Notes under the pieces: generated by a model
Databases searched by the model: none
What the model saw: only the letters and a program-made list of their open reading frames with translations
What the model was told of the DNA's origin: nothing
Program-made: the position numbers and the translations under genes
From: Faecalimonas sp.
Lineage (GTDB): Bacteria; Bacillota; Clostridia; Lachnospirales; Lachnospiraceae
Reading direction: 5' to 3'
Assembly (NCBI GenBank): GCA_029264305.1
Contig: JARICA010000019.1
Span: forward strand, 20,894 to 84,893
Length of the DNA stretch: 64,000 nucleotides
Shown here: piece after piece, positions 38,338-47,828 of the stretch
Layout of the letters: the number at the start of each line of letters is the position of its first letter
Position numbering within the stretch: the first letter of the stretch is position 1

Positions 38338-39672
38338 ATGAAGATTACGTTACCAAAAAAAGTGAAAAAAATTATTCAAACATTGAAAAGTCATGGTTAT
38401 GAGGCTTATGCAGTTGGTGGATGCGTTAGAGATTCTATCTTAGAAAGAACACCTGAAGATTGGGATATTACAACATCGGCTTTGCCAGAGGAAACGAAGG
38501 CGTTATTTGACAGGACTTTTGATACAGGTATCGAGCATGGAACAATCACAGTATTGATGGGAAACGAAGGATTTGAAGTAACTACATACCGTATTGATGG
38601 AAAATATGAAGATAATCGTCATCCAAAAGAAGTGACATTTACAAGGTGCTTACGGGAAGATTTATTGCGTAGAGATTTTACAATTAATGCTATGGCGTAT
38701 AATGAAGAAGAAGGTATTATTGACATTTTTGGTGGTTTGGAAGATTTAAAGAAAGGAATTATCCGTTGTGTAGGAAATGCAAAAGAAAGGTTTGGAGAGG
38801 ATGCTCTTCGTATTTTACGAGCTGTTCGTTTTTCTGCACAACTTGGTTTTTCTATAGAGGAAGAAACAAAGGATGGTATTGTAGCATTAGCGTCGACATT
38901 GCAGCAGATTAGTGCAGAAAGAATACAGGTAGAATTGATAAAAATGCTTACCTCTCCAAATCCAGAAAAAATACAGCTTGCATACGAACTTGGAATTACA
39001 AAGGTGATTTTGCCAGAATTTGATGAGATGATGAAAACGGAACAAGAAACACCACATCATATGTATACAGTTGGAGAACATACGATTAAGGCACTTGCAT
39101 ATATTAGAGAAAATAAGATTCTAAGGTTAACAATGCTACTTCATGATGTAGGGAAACCAATGATGAAAACAATAGATGCAGATGGTGTTGCACATTTCAA
39201 AGGTCATGATGTAGAGGGCGAAAAAATTGTTAAAAAAATTTTAAAGCGATTGAAGTTTGATAATGATACGTTAAAAAAAGTGACAAAATTAGTAAGGTAT
39301 CATGATTATAGAATGCCTGCACGGATGAAAAATGTTAGACGTGCGATTAATACGATTGGAGAGGATTTGTTTCCTTTTTATTTAGAGGTACGAATGGCTG
39401 ATACAATGGCACAAAGTGAATACCAGCGCACAGAAAAATTGGCGAATTTAGATGAGATTCGTGATTGTTTTGAAGAAATACAGGAAAAAAACCAATGTGT
39501 TTCTTTAAAAACATTAGCTATTACAGGGAATGATTTGATTCAACTTGGAATGAAACCAGGAAAAGAAATTGGAGAAATGCTGAATAAGTTATTGAAATTA
39601 GTTTTGGATAATCCGGAATACAATACTGAAGAAATGTTAAAACTTTATGTGAAAGAAAATAGAAAATTCTGA
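38338..39672 (+). CDS. cca: CCA tRNA nucleotidyltransferase with HD domain
   Basis: AYAVGGCVRDSILERTPEDWDITTSALPEE, RRDFTINAMAYN, LLHDVGKP. Confidence 0.94.
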   Translation: MKITLPKKVKKIIQTLKSHGYEAYAVGGCVRDSILERTPEDWDITTSALPEETKALFDRTFDTGIEHGTITVLMGNEGFEVTTYRIDGKYEDNRHPKEVTFTRCLREDLLRRDFTINAMAYNEEEGIIDIFGGLEDLKKGIIRCVGNAKERFGEDALRILRAVRFSAQLGFSIEEETKDGIVALASTLQQISAERIQVELIKMLTSPNPEKIQLAYELGITKVILPEFDEMMKTEQETPHHMYTVGEHTIKALAYIRENKILRLTMLLHDVGKPMMKTIDADGVAHFKGHDVEGEKIVKKILKRLKFDNDTLKKVTKLVRYHDYRMPARMKNVRRAINTIGEDLFPFYLEVRMADTMAQSEYQRTEKLANLDEIRDCFEEIQEKNQCVSLKTLAITGNDLIQLGMKPGKEIGEMLNKLLKLVLDNPEYNTEEMLKLYVKENRKF

Positions 39673-39752
39673 CTTGTACAATAGATGTTGTTCTACTTTA
39701 TGAAAAATCCTCATACAGTTAAAAGAGTAAAATAGAAAATGTAGGGGGAGTT

Positions 39753-40757
39753 ATGAAGGAATATGATTTAAATGTGTTAGAACAGTATGAGATAGAAGTT
39801 AATGCAACAAAAAAAGTAAGGGATGCTGTCTTATGCGAAACAGATAAAGGAGTTCTTTTGCTGAAAGAAACTGTTGATTCTGAAAAAAAAATTCCAGTTC
39901 TAGAAGCGCTTACAACTCAAATGACCAATAGAGGATATGAACAAGTAGATAGACTTTTTGTGAATAAAGAGGGGAGTTATATTACTGAGTCTGAAGATGG
40001 TACACATTATATTCTTAAAAAATGGTATGTGGGAAGAGAATGTGATGTGAAACGAGAAGCGGAAGTTTTAGAAGCAACGAGAAATCTTAGTAAAATTCAC
40101 TTACTTATGAAAAATTCAGATATAAATTGGAAATTATTTGTAGGAAATAATTTACAGGAAGAATATAAAAGACACAATCGTGAATTGCGGAAAATCAGAC
40201 AATTTATGAGAAATAAAACAGCAAAAAATCAATTTGAGAATATGGCATTGAAACATTTTCAGGAAATGTATATGTGGGCAGAATATGCAGATAGAAAATT
40301 GACAAATTCAGTTTATGAAGATCTTAGAGAAAAAAGCATTGAAGAAGGAACGATTATACACGGAGATTATAATTATCATAATCTGATTATGACACAACAA
40401 GGAATGGCAACAACTAATTTTGAGCATGCTTGCTTAGATGTGCAGTTAGCTGATTTGTATTATTTTATGCGAAAGGTGTTAGAGAAATATCATTGGAGTA
40501 TAGAACTAGGCAGAGCTATGCTTCGTGCATATCAAGAAGCAAAACCATTAGCAGATGAAGAAAAAGAGTATCTTTGTATTCGTTTTGTTTATCCAGAAAA
40601 GTTTTGGAAAGTGATGAATAGTTACTATCATTCAAATAAAGCATGGATTTCTGAAAAAAATGTGGAAAAACTTTCTGTTGCTATTTCTCAGATAGAAGAA
40701 AAGAAACAGTTTTTAAAGAGTATATTTGCTTTTCATTTGGAAAAGACTGTTGTATAA
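39753..40757 (+). CDS. CotS-like spore coat kinase-fold protein
   Basis: APH/CotS-like fold: IIHGDYNYHNLIMTQQGMATTNFEHACLDVQLADLYYFMRKV. Confidence 0.8.
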   Translation: MKEYDLNVLEQYEIEVNATKKVRDAVLCETDKGVLLLKETVDSEKKIPVLEALTTQMTNRGYEQVDRLFVNKEGSYITESEDGTHYILKKWYVGRECDVKREAEVLEATRNLSKIHLLMKNSDINWKLFVGNNLQEEYKRHNRELRKIRQFMRNKTAKNQFENMALKHFQEMYMWAEYADRKLTNSVYEDLREKSIEEGTIIHGDYNYHNLIMTQQGMATTNFEHACLDVQLADLYYFMRKVLEKYHWSIELGRAMLRAYQEAKPLADEEKEYLCIRFVYPEKFWKVMNSYYHSNKAWISEKNVEKLSVAISQIEEKKQFLKSIFAFHLEKTVV

Positions 40758-40791
40758 TAAAGAGCAGAAATTACTGGAGGTAAAAGAAAGT

Positions 40792-42525
40792 ATGGATTAT
40801 CAGAAAAAATATAATCAATGGTTAAATGATTCTTACTTTGATGAAGAGACAAAAGAAGAGTTAAAGAGAATCGCAGATGATGAAAATGAAATTAAGGAAC
40901 GTTTTTATAAAGATTTAGAATTTGGAACTGCAGGACTTAGAGGTGTTATTGGAGCAGGAACAAATCGTTTAAATATATATACTATTAGAAAAGCTACTCA
41001 AGGATTGGCAAATTATATTGTGAAAAGAAATGCGAAGGAGAAAGGTGTTGCAATTGCGTATGATTCACGTCATATGTCACCAGAATTTGCAGATGAAGCT
41101 GCACTTTGTCTTGCTGGAAATGGAATCAAAGCATATGTGTTTGATGCGTTAAGACCAACTCCAGAATTATCTTTTGCAGTACGCCAATTAAATTGTATTG
41201 CTGGAATTAATATTACAGCAAGTCATAATCCACCAGAATATAATGGGTATAAAGTATATTGGGAAGATGGAGCACAGATTACACCACCACATGATAAAGG
41301 GATTATGGATGAGGTACAGGCAGTTGAAGATTTCCATTGTGTAAAAACAATGTCACTAAAAGATGCAAGAGAAGCAGGTTTATATGAGACAATTGGGAAA
41401 GAAATTGACGATGCTTATATCGAGGCGTTAAAAGGGCAGGTTATTCATCAAGAAGCAATTGATGCGATGAATAAAGAATTGAAAATTGTTTATAGCCCAC
41501 TTCATGGAACGGGAAATGTTCCAGTAAGACGTGTTTTGAAAGAATTAGGATTTGAAAATGTGTATATTGTTAAAGAACAAGAATTGCCGGATGGTAATTT
41601 CCCTACAGTATCTTATCCAAATCCTGAGTCAGAAGAAGCTTTTAAACTGGGGTTGAAGTTAGCTAAAGAGGTAGATGCTGATTTGATTTTAGCAACAGAT
41701 CCTGACGCAGATAGATTAGGAGTGTATGTGAAAGACACAATGTCAGGGGAATATAAGGTTCTTACAGGGAATATGTCTGGGTGTCTTCTTGCGGATTATG
41801 AAATCGGACAAAGAAAAGAAAAGGAAGGATTGCCTGAGGATGGTTGTCTGATTAAAACAATTGTTACAACAAACATGGCTGATGCTATTGCAAGAGGATA
41901 TGAAATCAATCTTAAGGAAGTTTTGACTGGATTTAAATATATCGGACAGAAGATTTTAGAGTTTGAAACAACAGGAAAAGGACATTATCTATTTGGATTT
42001 GAAGAAAGTTATGGCTGTCTGATTGGCACACATGCCAGAGACAAAGATGCTATTGTAGCAACAATGGCACTTTGTGAGGCGGCTGCATACTACAAGACAA
42101 AAGGAAAAACATTGTGGGATGCAATGATTGATTTATATGAAAAATATGGATACTATAAAGACGGTATTCAGTCAATTACGTTAAAAGGAATTGAAGGACT
42201 AGAAAAAATCCAGCAAATTTTAAATACATTGAGAGAAGAAACACCGTCTTCATTTGGTCCATATAAGGTTGTAAAAGCACGTGATTATCAAGCAAACACA
42301 ATTAAAGATATAGAAACTGGAGAAATAAAGCCAACAGGACTTCCAAACTCAAATGTCATTTATTATGATTTGACTGATGAAGCATGGTTATGTGTTAGAC
42401 CATCAGGTACAGAACCAAAAGTAAAATTTTATTATGGGGTAAAAGGAACATCATTGGAAAATGCAGACGAAAAATCAGAAGAATTAGGCAAAGAAGTGCT
42501 TGAAATGATTGATAAAATGCTATAA
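40792..42525 (+). CDS. phospho-sugar mutase (alpha-phosphoglucomutase-like)
   Basis: GTAGLRGVIGAGTNRLN, GINITASHNPPEYNGYKVYW, LATDPDADRLGVYV, VRPSGTEPKVKFYY. Confidence 0.94.
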   Translation: MDYQKKYNQWLNDSYFDEETKEELKRIADDENEIKERFYKDLEFGTAGLRGVIGAGTNRLNIYTIRKATQGLANYIVKRNAKEKGVAIAYDSRHMSPEFADEAALCLAGNGIKAYVFDALRPTPELSFAVRQLNCIAGINITASHNPPEYNGYKVYWEDGAQITPPHDKGIMDEVQAVEDFHCVKTMSLKDAREAGLYETIGKEIDDAYIEALKGQVIHQEAIDAMNKELKIVYSPLHGTGNVPVRRVLKELGFENVYIVKEQELPDGNFPTVSYPNPESEEAFKLGLKLAKEVDADLILATDPDADRLGVYVKDTMSGEYKVLTGNMSGCLLADYEIGQRKEKEGLPEDGCLIKTIVTTNMADAIARGYEINLKEVLTGFKYIGQKILEFETTGKGHYLFGFEESYGCLIGTHARDKDAIVATMALCEAAAYYKTKGKTLWDAMIDLYEKYGYYKDGIQSITLKGIEGLEKIQQILNTLREETPSSFGPYKVVKARDYQANTIKDIETGEIKPTGLPNSNVIYYDLTDEAWLCVRPSGTEPKVKFYYGVKGTSLENADEKSEELGKEVLEMIDKML

Positions 42526-42530
42526 TTCCC

Positions 42531-42559
42531 TTGACAAATATAGGGGAAACCGTTATAAC
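42531..42559 (+). promoter_or_regulatory. sigma-A promoter of hup
   Basis: TTGACA - 17 bp - TATAAC. Confidence 0.75.
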
Positions 42560-42655
42560 AATACTTAGGCAAGAGCAGGGGAAATAGCGAAATTGCTCAG
42601 AATTGCTATAGAATCTAAGAAGGATTTTATGATACAACTAGAGGAGGATATATCC

Positions 42656-42931
42656 ATGAATAAAACAGAATTAATTACAGCAGTTGCTGAAAATGCAGAA
42701 TTATCAAAAAAAGATGCAGAGAAAGCATTAAAAGCTTTCGTTGAAGTTGTTACAGAAGAATTGAAAAAAGGTGAAAAAATCCAATTAGTAGGATTTGGAA
42801 CATTTGAAGTAAGCGAAAGAGCAGCAAGAGAAGGAAGAAATCCACAGACAGGAAAAACAATGAGTATTGCAGCTTGTAAAGTACCAAAATTTAAAGTAGG
42901 AAAAGCATTGAAAGATGCTGTGAATTGTTAA
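42656..42931 (+). CDS. hup: HU-family DNA-binding protein
   Basis: [32 protein letters not shown]...[24 protein letters not shown]. Confidence 0.95.
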   Translation: MNKTELITAVAENAELSKKDAEKALKAFVEVVTEELKKGEKIQLVGFGTFEVSERAAREGRNPQTGKTMSIAACKVPKFKVGKALKDAVNC

Positions 42932-42942
42932 GAACTGTGAAT

Positions 42943-42980
42943 GGGGCGTAGTAAAATTAAGTTTTGCTACGCCCCTTTTT
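42943..42980 (+). terminator. rho-independent terminator after hup
   Basis: ggggcgtagtaaaattaagttttgctacgccccttttt. Confidence 0.9.
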
Positions 42981-42993
42981 AAAAGGAGGAAAT

Positions 42994-43233
42994 ATGAGAT
43001 TAGATAAATTTTTGAAAGTATCTCGTTTGATCAAAAGAAGAACAGTAGCGAATGAGGCCTGTGATGCGGGACGTGTGTTAGTAAATGGATTAGTTGCAAA
43101 AGCATCGCAAAAAGTAAAAGTTGGAGATATTATTGAAATTCAATTTGGAACAAAAAGCGTAAAGGCAAAAGTTCTTGACCTTCAAGAAACGACAAAGAAA
43201 GAAGAAGCAAAAGAATTGTTTTGCTATTTATAG
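42994..43233 (+). CDS. rqcP: S4-domain RNA-binding protein RqcP (YabO)
   Basis: MRLDKFLKVSRLIKRRTVANEACDAGRVLVNGLVAKASQKVKVGD; located next to yabP/yabQ. Confidence 0.9.
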   Translation: MRLDKFLKVSRLIKRRTVANEACDAGRVLVNGLVAKASQKVKVGDIIEIQFGTKSVKAKVLDLQETTKKEEAKELFCYL

Positions 43234-43317
43234 ACAGTCATAAATTTACCGCCCTTTTCATATAATAGCAAAAAGAATGTATTGTTTGTTCGGATAAGAG
43301 AAAGGGCGTGTAGGTAA

Positions 43318-43602
43318 ATGGAAGAAAAGCAAGTGTTAAAAGCACATAAAATTGTAATCAATAATCGAAAGACAAGCGTAGTAACAGGAGTGTTGGACGT
43401 TTTGTCTTTTGATTTAAATGAAATATTACTCGAAACAGAACAGGGAATGCTTATGGTAAAGGGGAGTGACATTCATGTCAATCGGCTCAGTTTAGAAAAG
43501 GGAGAAGTTGATCTCTCGGGAAATATTGATAGCATTGCTTATTCGGAAATCCACCCAAAGGCAAAACAAGGGGAAAATTTACTTACAAAATTGTTTAGGT
43601 AA
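43318..43602 (+). CDS. yabP: sporulation protein YabP
   Basis: HKIVINNRKTSVVTGVLDVLSFDLNEILLETEQGMLMVKGSDIHVNRLSLEKGEVDLSGNIDSIAY. Confidence 0.93.
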   Translation: MEEKQVLKAHKIVINNRKTSVVTGVLDVLSFDLNEILLETEQGMLMVKGSDIHVNRLSLEKGEVDLSGNIDSIAYSEIHPKAKQGENLLTKLFR

Positions 43603-43608
43603 TGGATT

Positions 43609-43938
43609 ATGTTAGGATTAGAAAAAGAAATGGCGATATTTGCTCATGCCGTACTTGCGGGAATTCTTGTGTATGGTACATATACTTTGTTAAGAATAAT
43701 TAGGAGATTTATTAAACATAATTTACGAGCTATTTCCATAGAAGATTTTTTGTTTTGGACAGGAACGAGTTTGTATTTGTTTATAGAAATTTATTATACA
43801 AGTGATGGCAGTGTTCGTTGGTTTTTTGTTTTAGGTGTTGTTTTGGGGATGATATTTTTTTCTTTTTTTATTTTAGGAGTAAAAAAAATATACGAAAAAA
43901 TAGAGAAAAGTATTGATAAACATGTGGAAACACGCTAA
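43609..43938 (+). CDS. yabQ: spore cortex biosynthesis protein YabQ
   Basis: Multi-TM protein after yabP; LRAISIEDFLFWTGTSLYLF. Confidence 0.88.
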   Translation: MLGLEKEMAIFAHAVLAGILVYGTYTLLRIIRRFIKHNLRAISIEDFLFWTGTSLYLFIEIYYTSDGSVRWFFVLGVVLGMIFFSFFILGVKKIYEKIEKSIDKHVETR

Positions 43939-43996
43939 TATTAACATATATTGTGGGGAAAATGATGTATAAATAAGTGGTAAATAGGTGGTTTTT

Positions 43997-44323
43997 ATGA
44001 CGAAAATAAACAAAAAAATATCTGCACGTCAAAGAAAACAGCAGTTAAAGCGTCATAAGCGTAGTATGATAGTTGTTACGTGTGTTTTGGCATTGTTAGG
44101 TGTAGTAGTGTTTGTGGGAAGTGTTTCTCTTCGCTCTCAGAATAGGACATACAAAGCGCAGGAAAAGGAACTGCAAAGAGAGATTAGAGAAGAGGAAGAA
44201 AGATTAGAAGATATTAAAGAACTAGAAGAATATGTGCAGACAGATGAGTATATAGAGGACAAGGCTAAGGAAGAATTAGGTCTTGCCCGAAAGAACGAGA
44301 TTTTATTTCAGACAGAAAAATAA
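43997..44323 (+). CDS. divIC: septum formation initiator (DivIC/FtsB-like)
   Basis: One TM followed by coiled coil: RTYKAQEKELQREIREEEERLEDIKELEEYVQTDEYIEDKAKEELGLARKNEILF. Confidence 0.88.
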   Translation: MTKINKKISARQRKQQLKRHKRSMIVVTCVLALLGVVVFVGSVSLRSQNRTYKAQEKELQREIREEEERLEDIKELEEYVQTDEYIEDKAKEELGLARKNEILFQTEK

Positions 44324-44336
44324 TATATGATTTTAC

Positions 44337-44366
44337 AAAAGATTGCGTTTAACGCAATCTTTTTCT
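44337..44366 (+). terminator. rho-independent terminator after divIC
   Basis: aaaagattgcgtttaacgcaatctttttc. Confidence 0.85.
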
Positions 44367-44422
44367 TTTTATATAATTACGGAAATCAAATCTATCGAAT
44401 AGTATAAAGAAGGAGAGCAGGA

Positions 44423-45814
44423 ATGAGTAAAGTAAATGTGGATAATCCGTATGTGACACAGATTGATAAATTTGCAAGTTCACTTAGACATTTAGCAAAT
44501 ATATTTTTGCATTTAGAGGAAAAAAGAGAGTCGTTGTCACAAGCAGAAATGGAAGAAATTTTTGCAGAAGTGGATGAAAATGTGTGTAAAGATTGTGAAA
44601 ATAGAGAATGGTGTATGAGTGAAAATTCCATTTCTACATACCAAATGATGTATGAAATTCTTTCAGCGGTGGAAGAATATGGTGTTGAATTAAATACAGA
44701 AATAAAAAGAAAATTGCAGAAACGTTGTATACAAGCACCAAGATTTTTAAGAGAGACGCTTGATACCTTTCAAGGAGCAAAAAAAGAGTTGGTATGGAAT
44801 AATAAATTAGCACAAAGTAGACGAGGTTGTGCGGTTCAATTAGATTCTTTTGCACATATGATTCAACATGCAACCCATGAATTGAATGCCAGTATATTTT
44901 CGGATGAATCTCTTGAAAAAAGAATACAAAATCAGTTTAAAAGGATAGAAGTACGTTTATTGAGCAGTGTTTTCTTGATGACGCCAGAAGGGAAGTACGA
45001 AATACATTTGACAGTGCGATCGAAAAAGGGACAGTGTATAACGACAAAAGAATTAATAGGAAATTTATCAAAAATAGTCGGCAGAAAAATGGTTTTGCCA
45101 GAAGGAGAAAGACTATTGGTTGGACAAGAATATTGTACAATTATTGCTATGGAAGGGCCAAAGTACCATACGTTGCAAGGAGTTGCAAAAATTGGAAAAG
45201 GTTGTGACAAGATTTCAGGGGATAATTTTTCGATGATGGAGCTTCCGGGTGGAAAACATGGTGTCGTTCTGTCTGATGGAATGGGATCTGGGGAAAAAGC
45301 ATTTAAAGAAAGTGCCATGGTTGTGGAAATGTTAGAAGAACTTTTACTTGCGGGTTTTCCAAAAGAAACGGCTATTCAAATGATGAATACAGCGCTTGTT
45401 ATGGGACGAGAAGAAATTCGATTTTCTACAATAGATATGAGTGTTTTTGATTTATATAATGGGAATTGTGAATTCGTAAAAGTGGGAGCATCTACAACTT
45501 ATATAAAACGAGGGAAACAAGTGGAGAGAATTAGTTCTACAAGTCTTCCGATAGGTGTTGTACAATATTTGGAAATAGAGACAACAAAGAAACATTTGGA
45601 AAATGGAGATTTTATTATTATGGTTACAGATGGTGTTCTTGATGCACTTCCGGTAGGAGAACAAGACTTGCTTATGGAAACGATTATAAGTGGTACGAAT
45701 AAAAATAATCCGAAAGAAATGGCACACCATATTTTAGAGCAGATATTAGAATGGACAGGAGAAGAACCGCTAGATGATATGACAGTACTTGTAGTTGGAT
45801 TTTGGAGTTTGTAA
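44423..45814 (+). CDS. SpoIIE-like PP2C phosphatase lacking the N-terminal TM domain
   Basis: GVAKIGKGCDKISGDNFSMMELPGGKHGVVLSDGMGSGEKAFKES...IIMVTDGVLDAL...DDMTVLVVGF; no TM segments at the N-terminus. Confidence 0.85.
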   Translation: MSKVNVDNPYVTQIDKFASSLRHLANIFLHLEEKRESLSQAEMEEIFAEVDENVCKDCENREWCMSENSISTYQMMYEILSAVEEYGVELNTEIKRKLQKRCIQAPRFLRETLDTFQGAKKELVWNNKLAQSRRGCAVQLDSFAHMIQHATHELNASIFSDESLEKRIQNQFKRIEVRLLSSVFLMTPEGKYEIHLTVRSKKGQCITTKELIGNLSKIVGRKMVLPEGERLLVGQEYCTIIAMEGPKYHTLQGVAKIGKGCDKISGDNFSMMELPGGKHGVVLSDGMGSGEKAFKESAMVVEMLEELLLAGFPKETAIQMMNTALVMGREEIRFSTIDMSVFDLYNGNCEFVKVGASTTYIKRGKQVERISSTSLPIGVVQYLEIETTKKHLENGDFIIMVTDGVLDALPVGEQDLLMETIISGTNKNNPKEMAHHILEQILEWTGEEPLDDMTVLVVGFWSL

Positions 45815-45887
45815 TGAAAAGGTTGCATTTTAAAATGGAATTCTATATAGTGAGAATGTATATTAAAAGATAAAAGGATTGAATGTA

Positions 45888-47300
45888 ATGATAGAAAAAG
45901 TCACACAATTTGTAGAAAAATGGGGAATGCTCCATAAAGAGGATAAAATCGTTACAGGTGTATCAGGTGGTGCGGATTCGATATGCCTTCTTTTTGTTTT
46001 GTTGGAATTACAAAAGAAAATAGGTTTTGAAATAATCGTTGTTCATGTTAATCATCTTTTGCGAGGAGAGGCTTCGGAAAATGATGAAAAGTATGTGAAA
46101 GAAGTATGTGAAAAATACAAACTTACTTATGAAATTTACCGAGAAAATGTAGAGGAGATTGCGAAGGAAAAGAAAGAATCTTTGGAAGAAGCTGGAAGGA
46201 ATGTAAGGCGTAAGGCGTTTGAGGAAACCTTAAAAAAGTATAATGGAACAAAAATTGCAGTGGCACATCATAGAAATGATAATGCAGAAACACTTCTTAT
46301 GAATTTAGCAAGAGGAAGTGGTTTAACAGGACTTGGAGGAATGCGTCCGGTGAAAGAAAATAGAATTCGTCCATTGCTTTGCTTAGAAAGAAAAGAGATT
46401 GAACAATATTTGGAAGAAAAACATATTTCTTATTGTACGGATCAGACAAACCTTTCTGACGATTATACGAGAAATCGTATACGACACCATGTTATACAAA
46501 ATTTAGAACAAGGTGTCAATAAAAAAACGGTTGCACATTTTTCGGAAGCAATGGAAAGAATATGGGAACTTCAAGATTATATAGAAGGGGAAGTGAAAAA
46601 TCTGTATGAGCTTGTTGTTTTAAAAAAAGAAAATAAAATTTTTCTCTTAAAAGAAGAATATGAGAAAGTTCCGGAGGTGTTTCGCGGGCTTGTCATTAAA
46701 AAAGCGATCGCCGCAATAACAAAACATGAAAAAGATATTCATGCAATTCATATAGAAGAAGTTCGTAAACTAATGGAAAATCAAGTTGGAAGAGAAATTT
46801 CACTTCCTTATAATGTATGTGCCTTGCGGTGCTATGAAGGTGTATGTTTCCGGTTTATAAATGAAAAAGAGAGAGAAAAAGAAGAGAAAAAAGTTGAATT
46901 AGACTTATGGAAGAGTAATCACAAACGGGTAGGGGAATGGACGATTCATTGTGAAATACAAAATATTAAAGAAATAGAAATAGATGGAATAGAAACCCCC
47001 TACACGAAGTGCTTTGATTATGATATAATGAAAAATACTATAGCGATACGGACAAGAAGAGAAGGAGATTATCTTATAATTAATGAAACTGGTTCTAGAC
47101 AGAAACTTAAATCCTATTTTATTAATGAAAAGATTCCGAAAGAGGAGCGAGATCATATTTTTCTTCTAGCAGAGGGAAGTCACATCTTATGGATTTTTGG
47201 ATATAGAAGAGGTTGTGCGTATCAAATAGGTAAGAATACAAAGCATATATTGAAAATCACAATAGACAAAGGAGAAAGAGAAAATGGCAGAAAAGATTAA
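45888..47300 (+). CDS. tilS: tRNA(Ile)-lysidine synthase
   Basis: VTGVSGGADSICLLFVLLEL, HVNHLLRGEASENDEKYV, AHHRNDNAETLLMNLARGSGLTGLGGM. Confidence 0.95.
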   Translation: MIEKVTQFVEKWGMLHKEDKIVTGVSGGADSICLLFVLLELQKKIGFEIIVVHVNHLLRGEASENDEKYVKEVCEKYKLTYEIYRENVEEIAKEKKESLEEAGRNVRRKAFEETLKKYNGTKIAVAHHRNDNAETLLMNLARGSGLTGLGGMRPVKENRIRPLLCLERKEIEQYLEEKHISYCTDQTNLSDDYTRNRIRHHVIQNLEQGVNKKTVAHFSEAMERIWELQDYIEGEVKNLYELVVLKKENKIFLLKEEYEKVPEVFRGLVIKKAIAAITKHEKDIHAIHIEEVRKLMENQVGREISLPYNVCALRCYEGVCFRFINEKEREKEEKKVELDLWKSNHKRVGEWTIHCEIQNIKEIEIDGIETPYTKCFDYDIMKNTIAIRTRREGDYLIINETGSRQKLKSYFINEKIPKEERDHIFLLAEGSHILWIFGYRRGCAYQIGKNTKHILKITIDKGERENGRKD

Positions 47301-47811
47301 AGTATTAATTTCAGAAGAAGAAGTGAACGAAAGAATTGAAGCATTGGGAAAGAAAATCAGTGAAGATTATGCCGGAAAACAGATACACTTGATTTGTGTA
47401 TTAAAAGGTGGAGTATTTTTTATGTGTGAATTAGCAAAAAGAATTACGATTCCTGTATCTATGGACTTTATGAGTGTAAGTAGTTACGGTGATGGAACAT
47501 CTTCTAGTGGAGTAGTAAAAATTGCGAAAGATTTAGATGAATCATTAGAAGGAAAAGAAGTTATTGTTGTAGAAGATATTATTGATTCGGGAAGAACATT
47601 ATCTTATCTATTAGAAATTCTTAAGAAGAGAGGGCCAAAGAGCATGGGATTATGTACATTGCTTGATAAGCCAGATCGTCGTGTGAAAGATGTTAAAGTG
47701 GATTATGTTGGATTTGAAATTCCAGATGAATTCGTAGTTGGATACGGACTTGATTATGCACAGAAATATAGAAATCTTCCATATATCGGTGTGGTAGAAG
47801 GTGTTGAGTAG
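47284..47811 (+). CDS. hpt: hypoxanthine phosphoribosyltransferase
   Basis: LICVLKGGVFFMCELAKRI, VIVVEDIIDSGRTLSYLLEIL. Confidence 0.95.
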   Translation: MAEKIKVLISEEEVNERIEALGKKISEDYAGKQIHLICVLKGGVFFMCELAKRITIPVSMDFMSVSSYGDGTSSSGVVKIAKDLDESLEGKEVIVVEDIIDSGRTLSYLLEILKKRGPKSMGLCTLLDKPDRRVKDVKVDYVGFEIPDEFVVGYGLDYAQKYRNLPYIGVVEGVE

Positions 47812-47828
47812 AAGGGGGTATTGAGAAA

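Noticed and set aside
39712-39719. CATACAGT, a sigma-E-like -10 before the CotS-like gene
   Set aside because: No convincing -35 at the right spacing; too weak to call.
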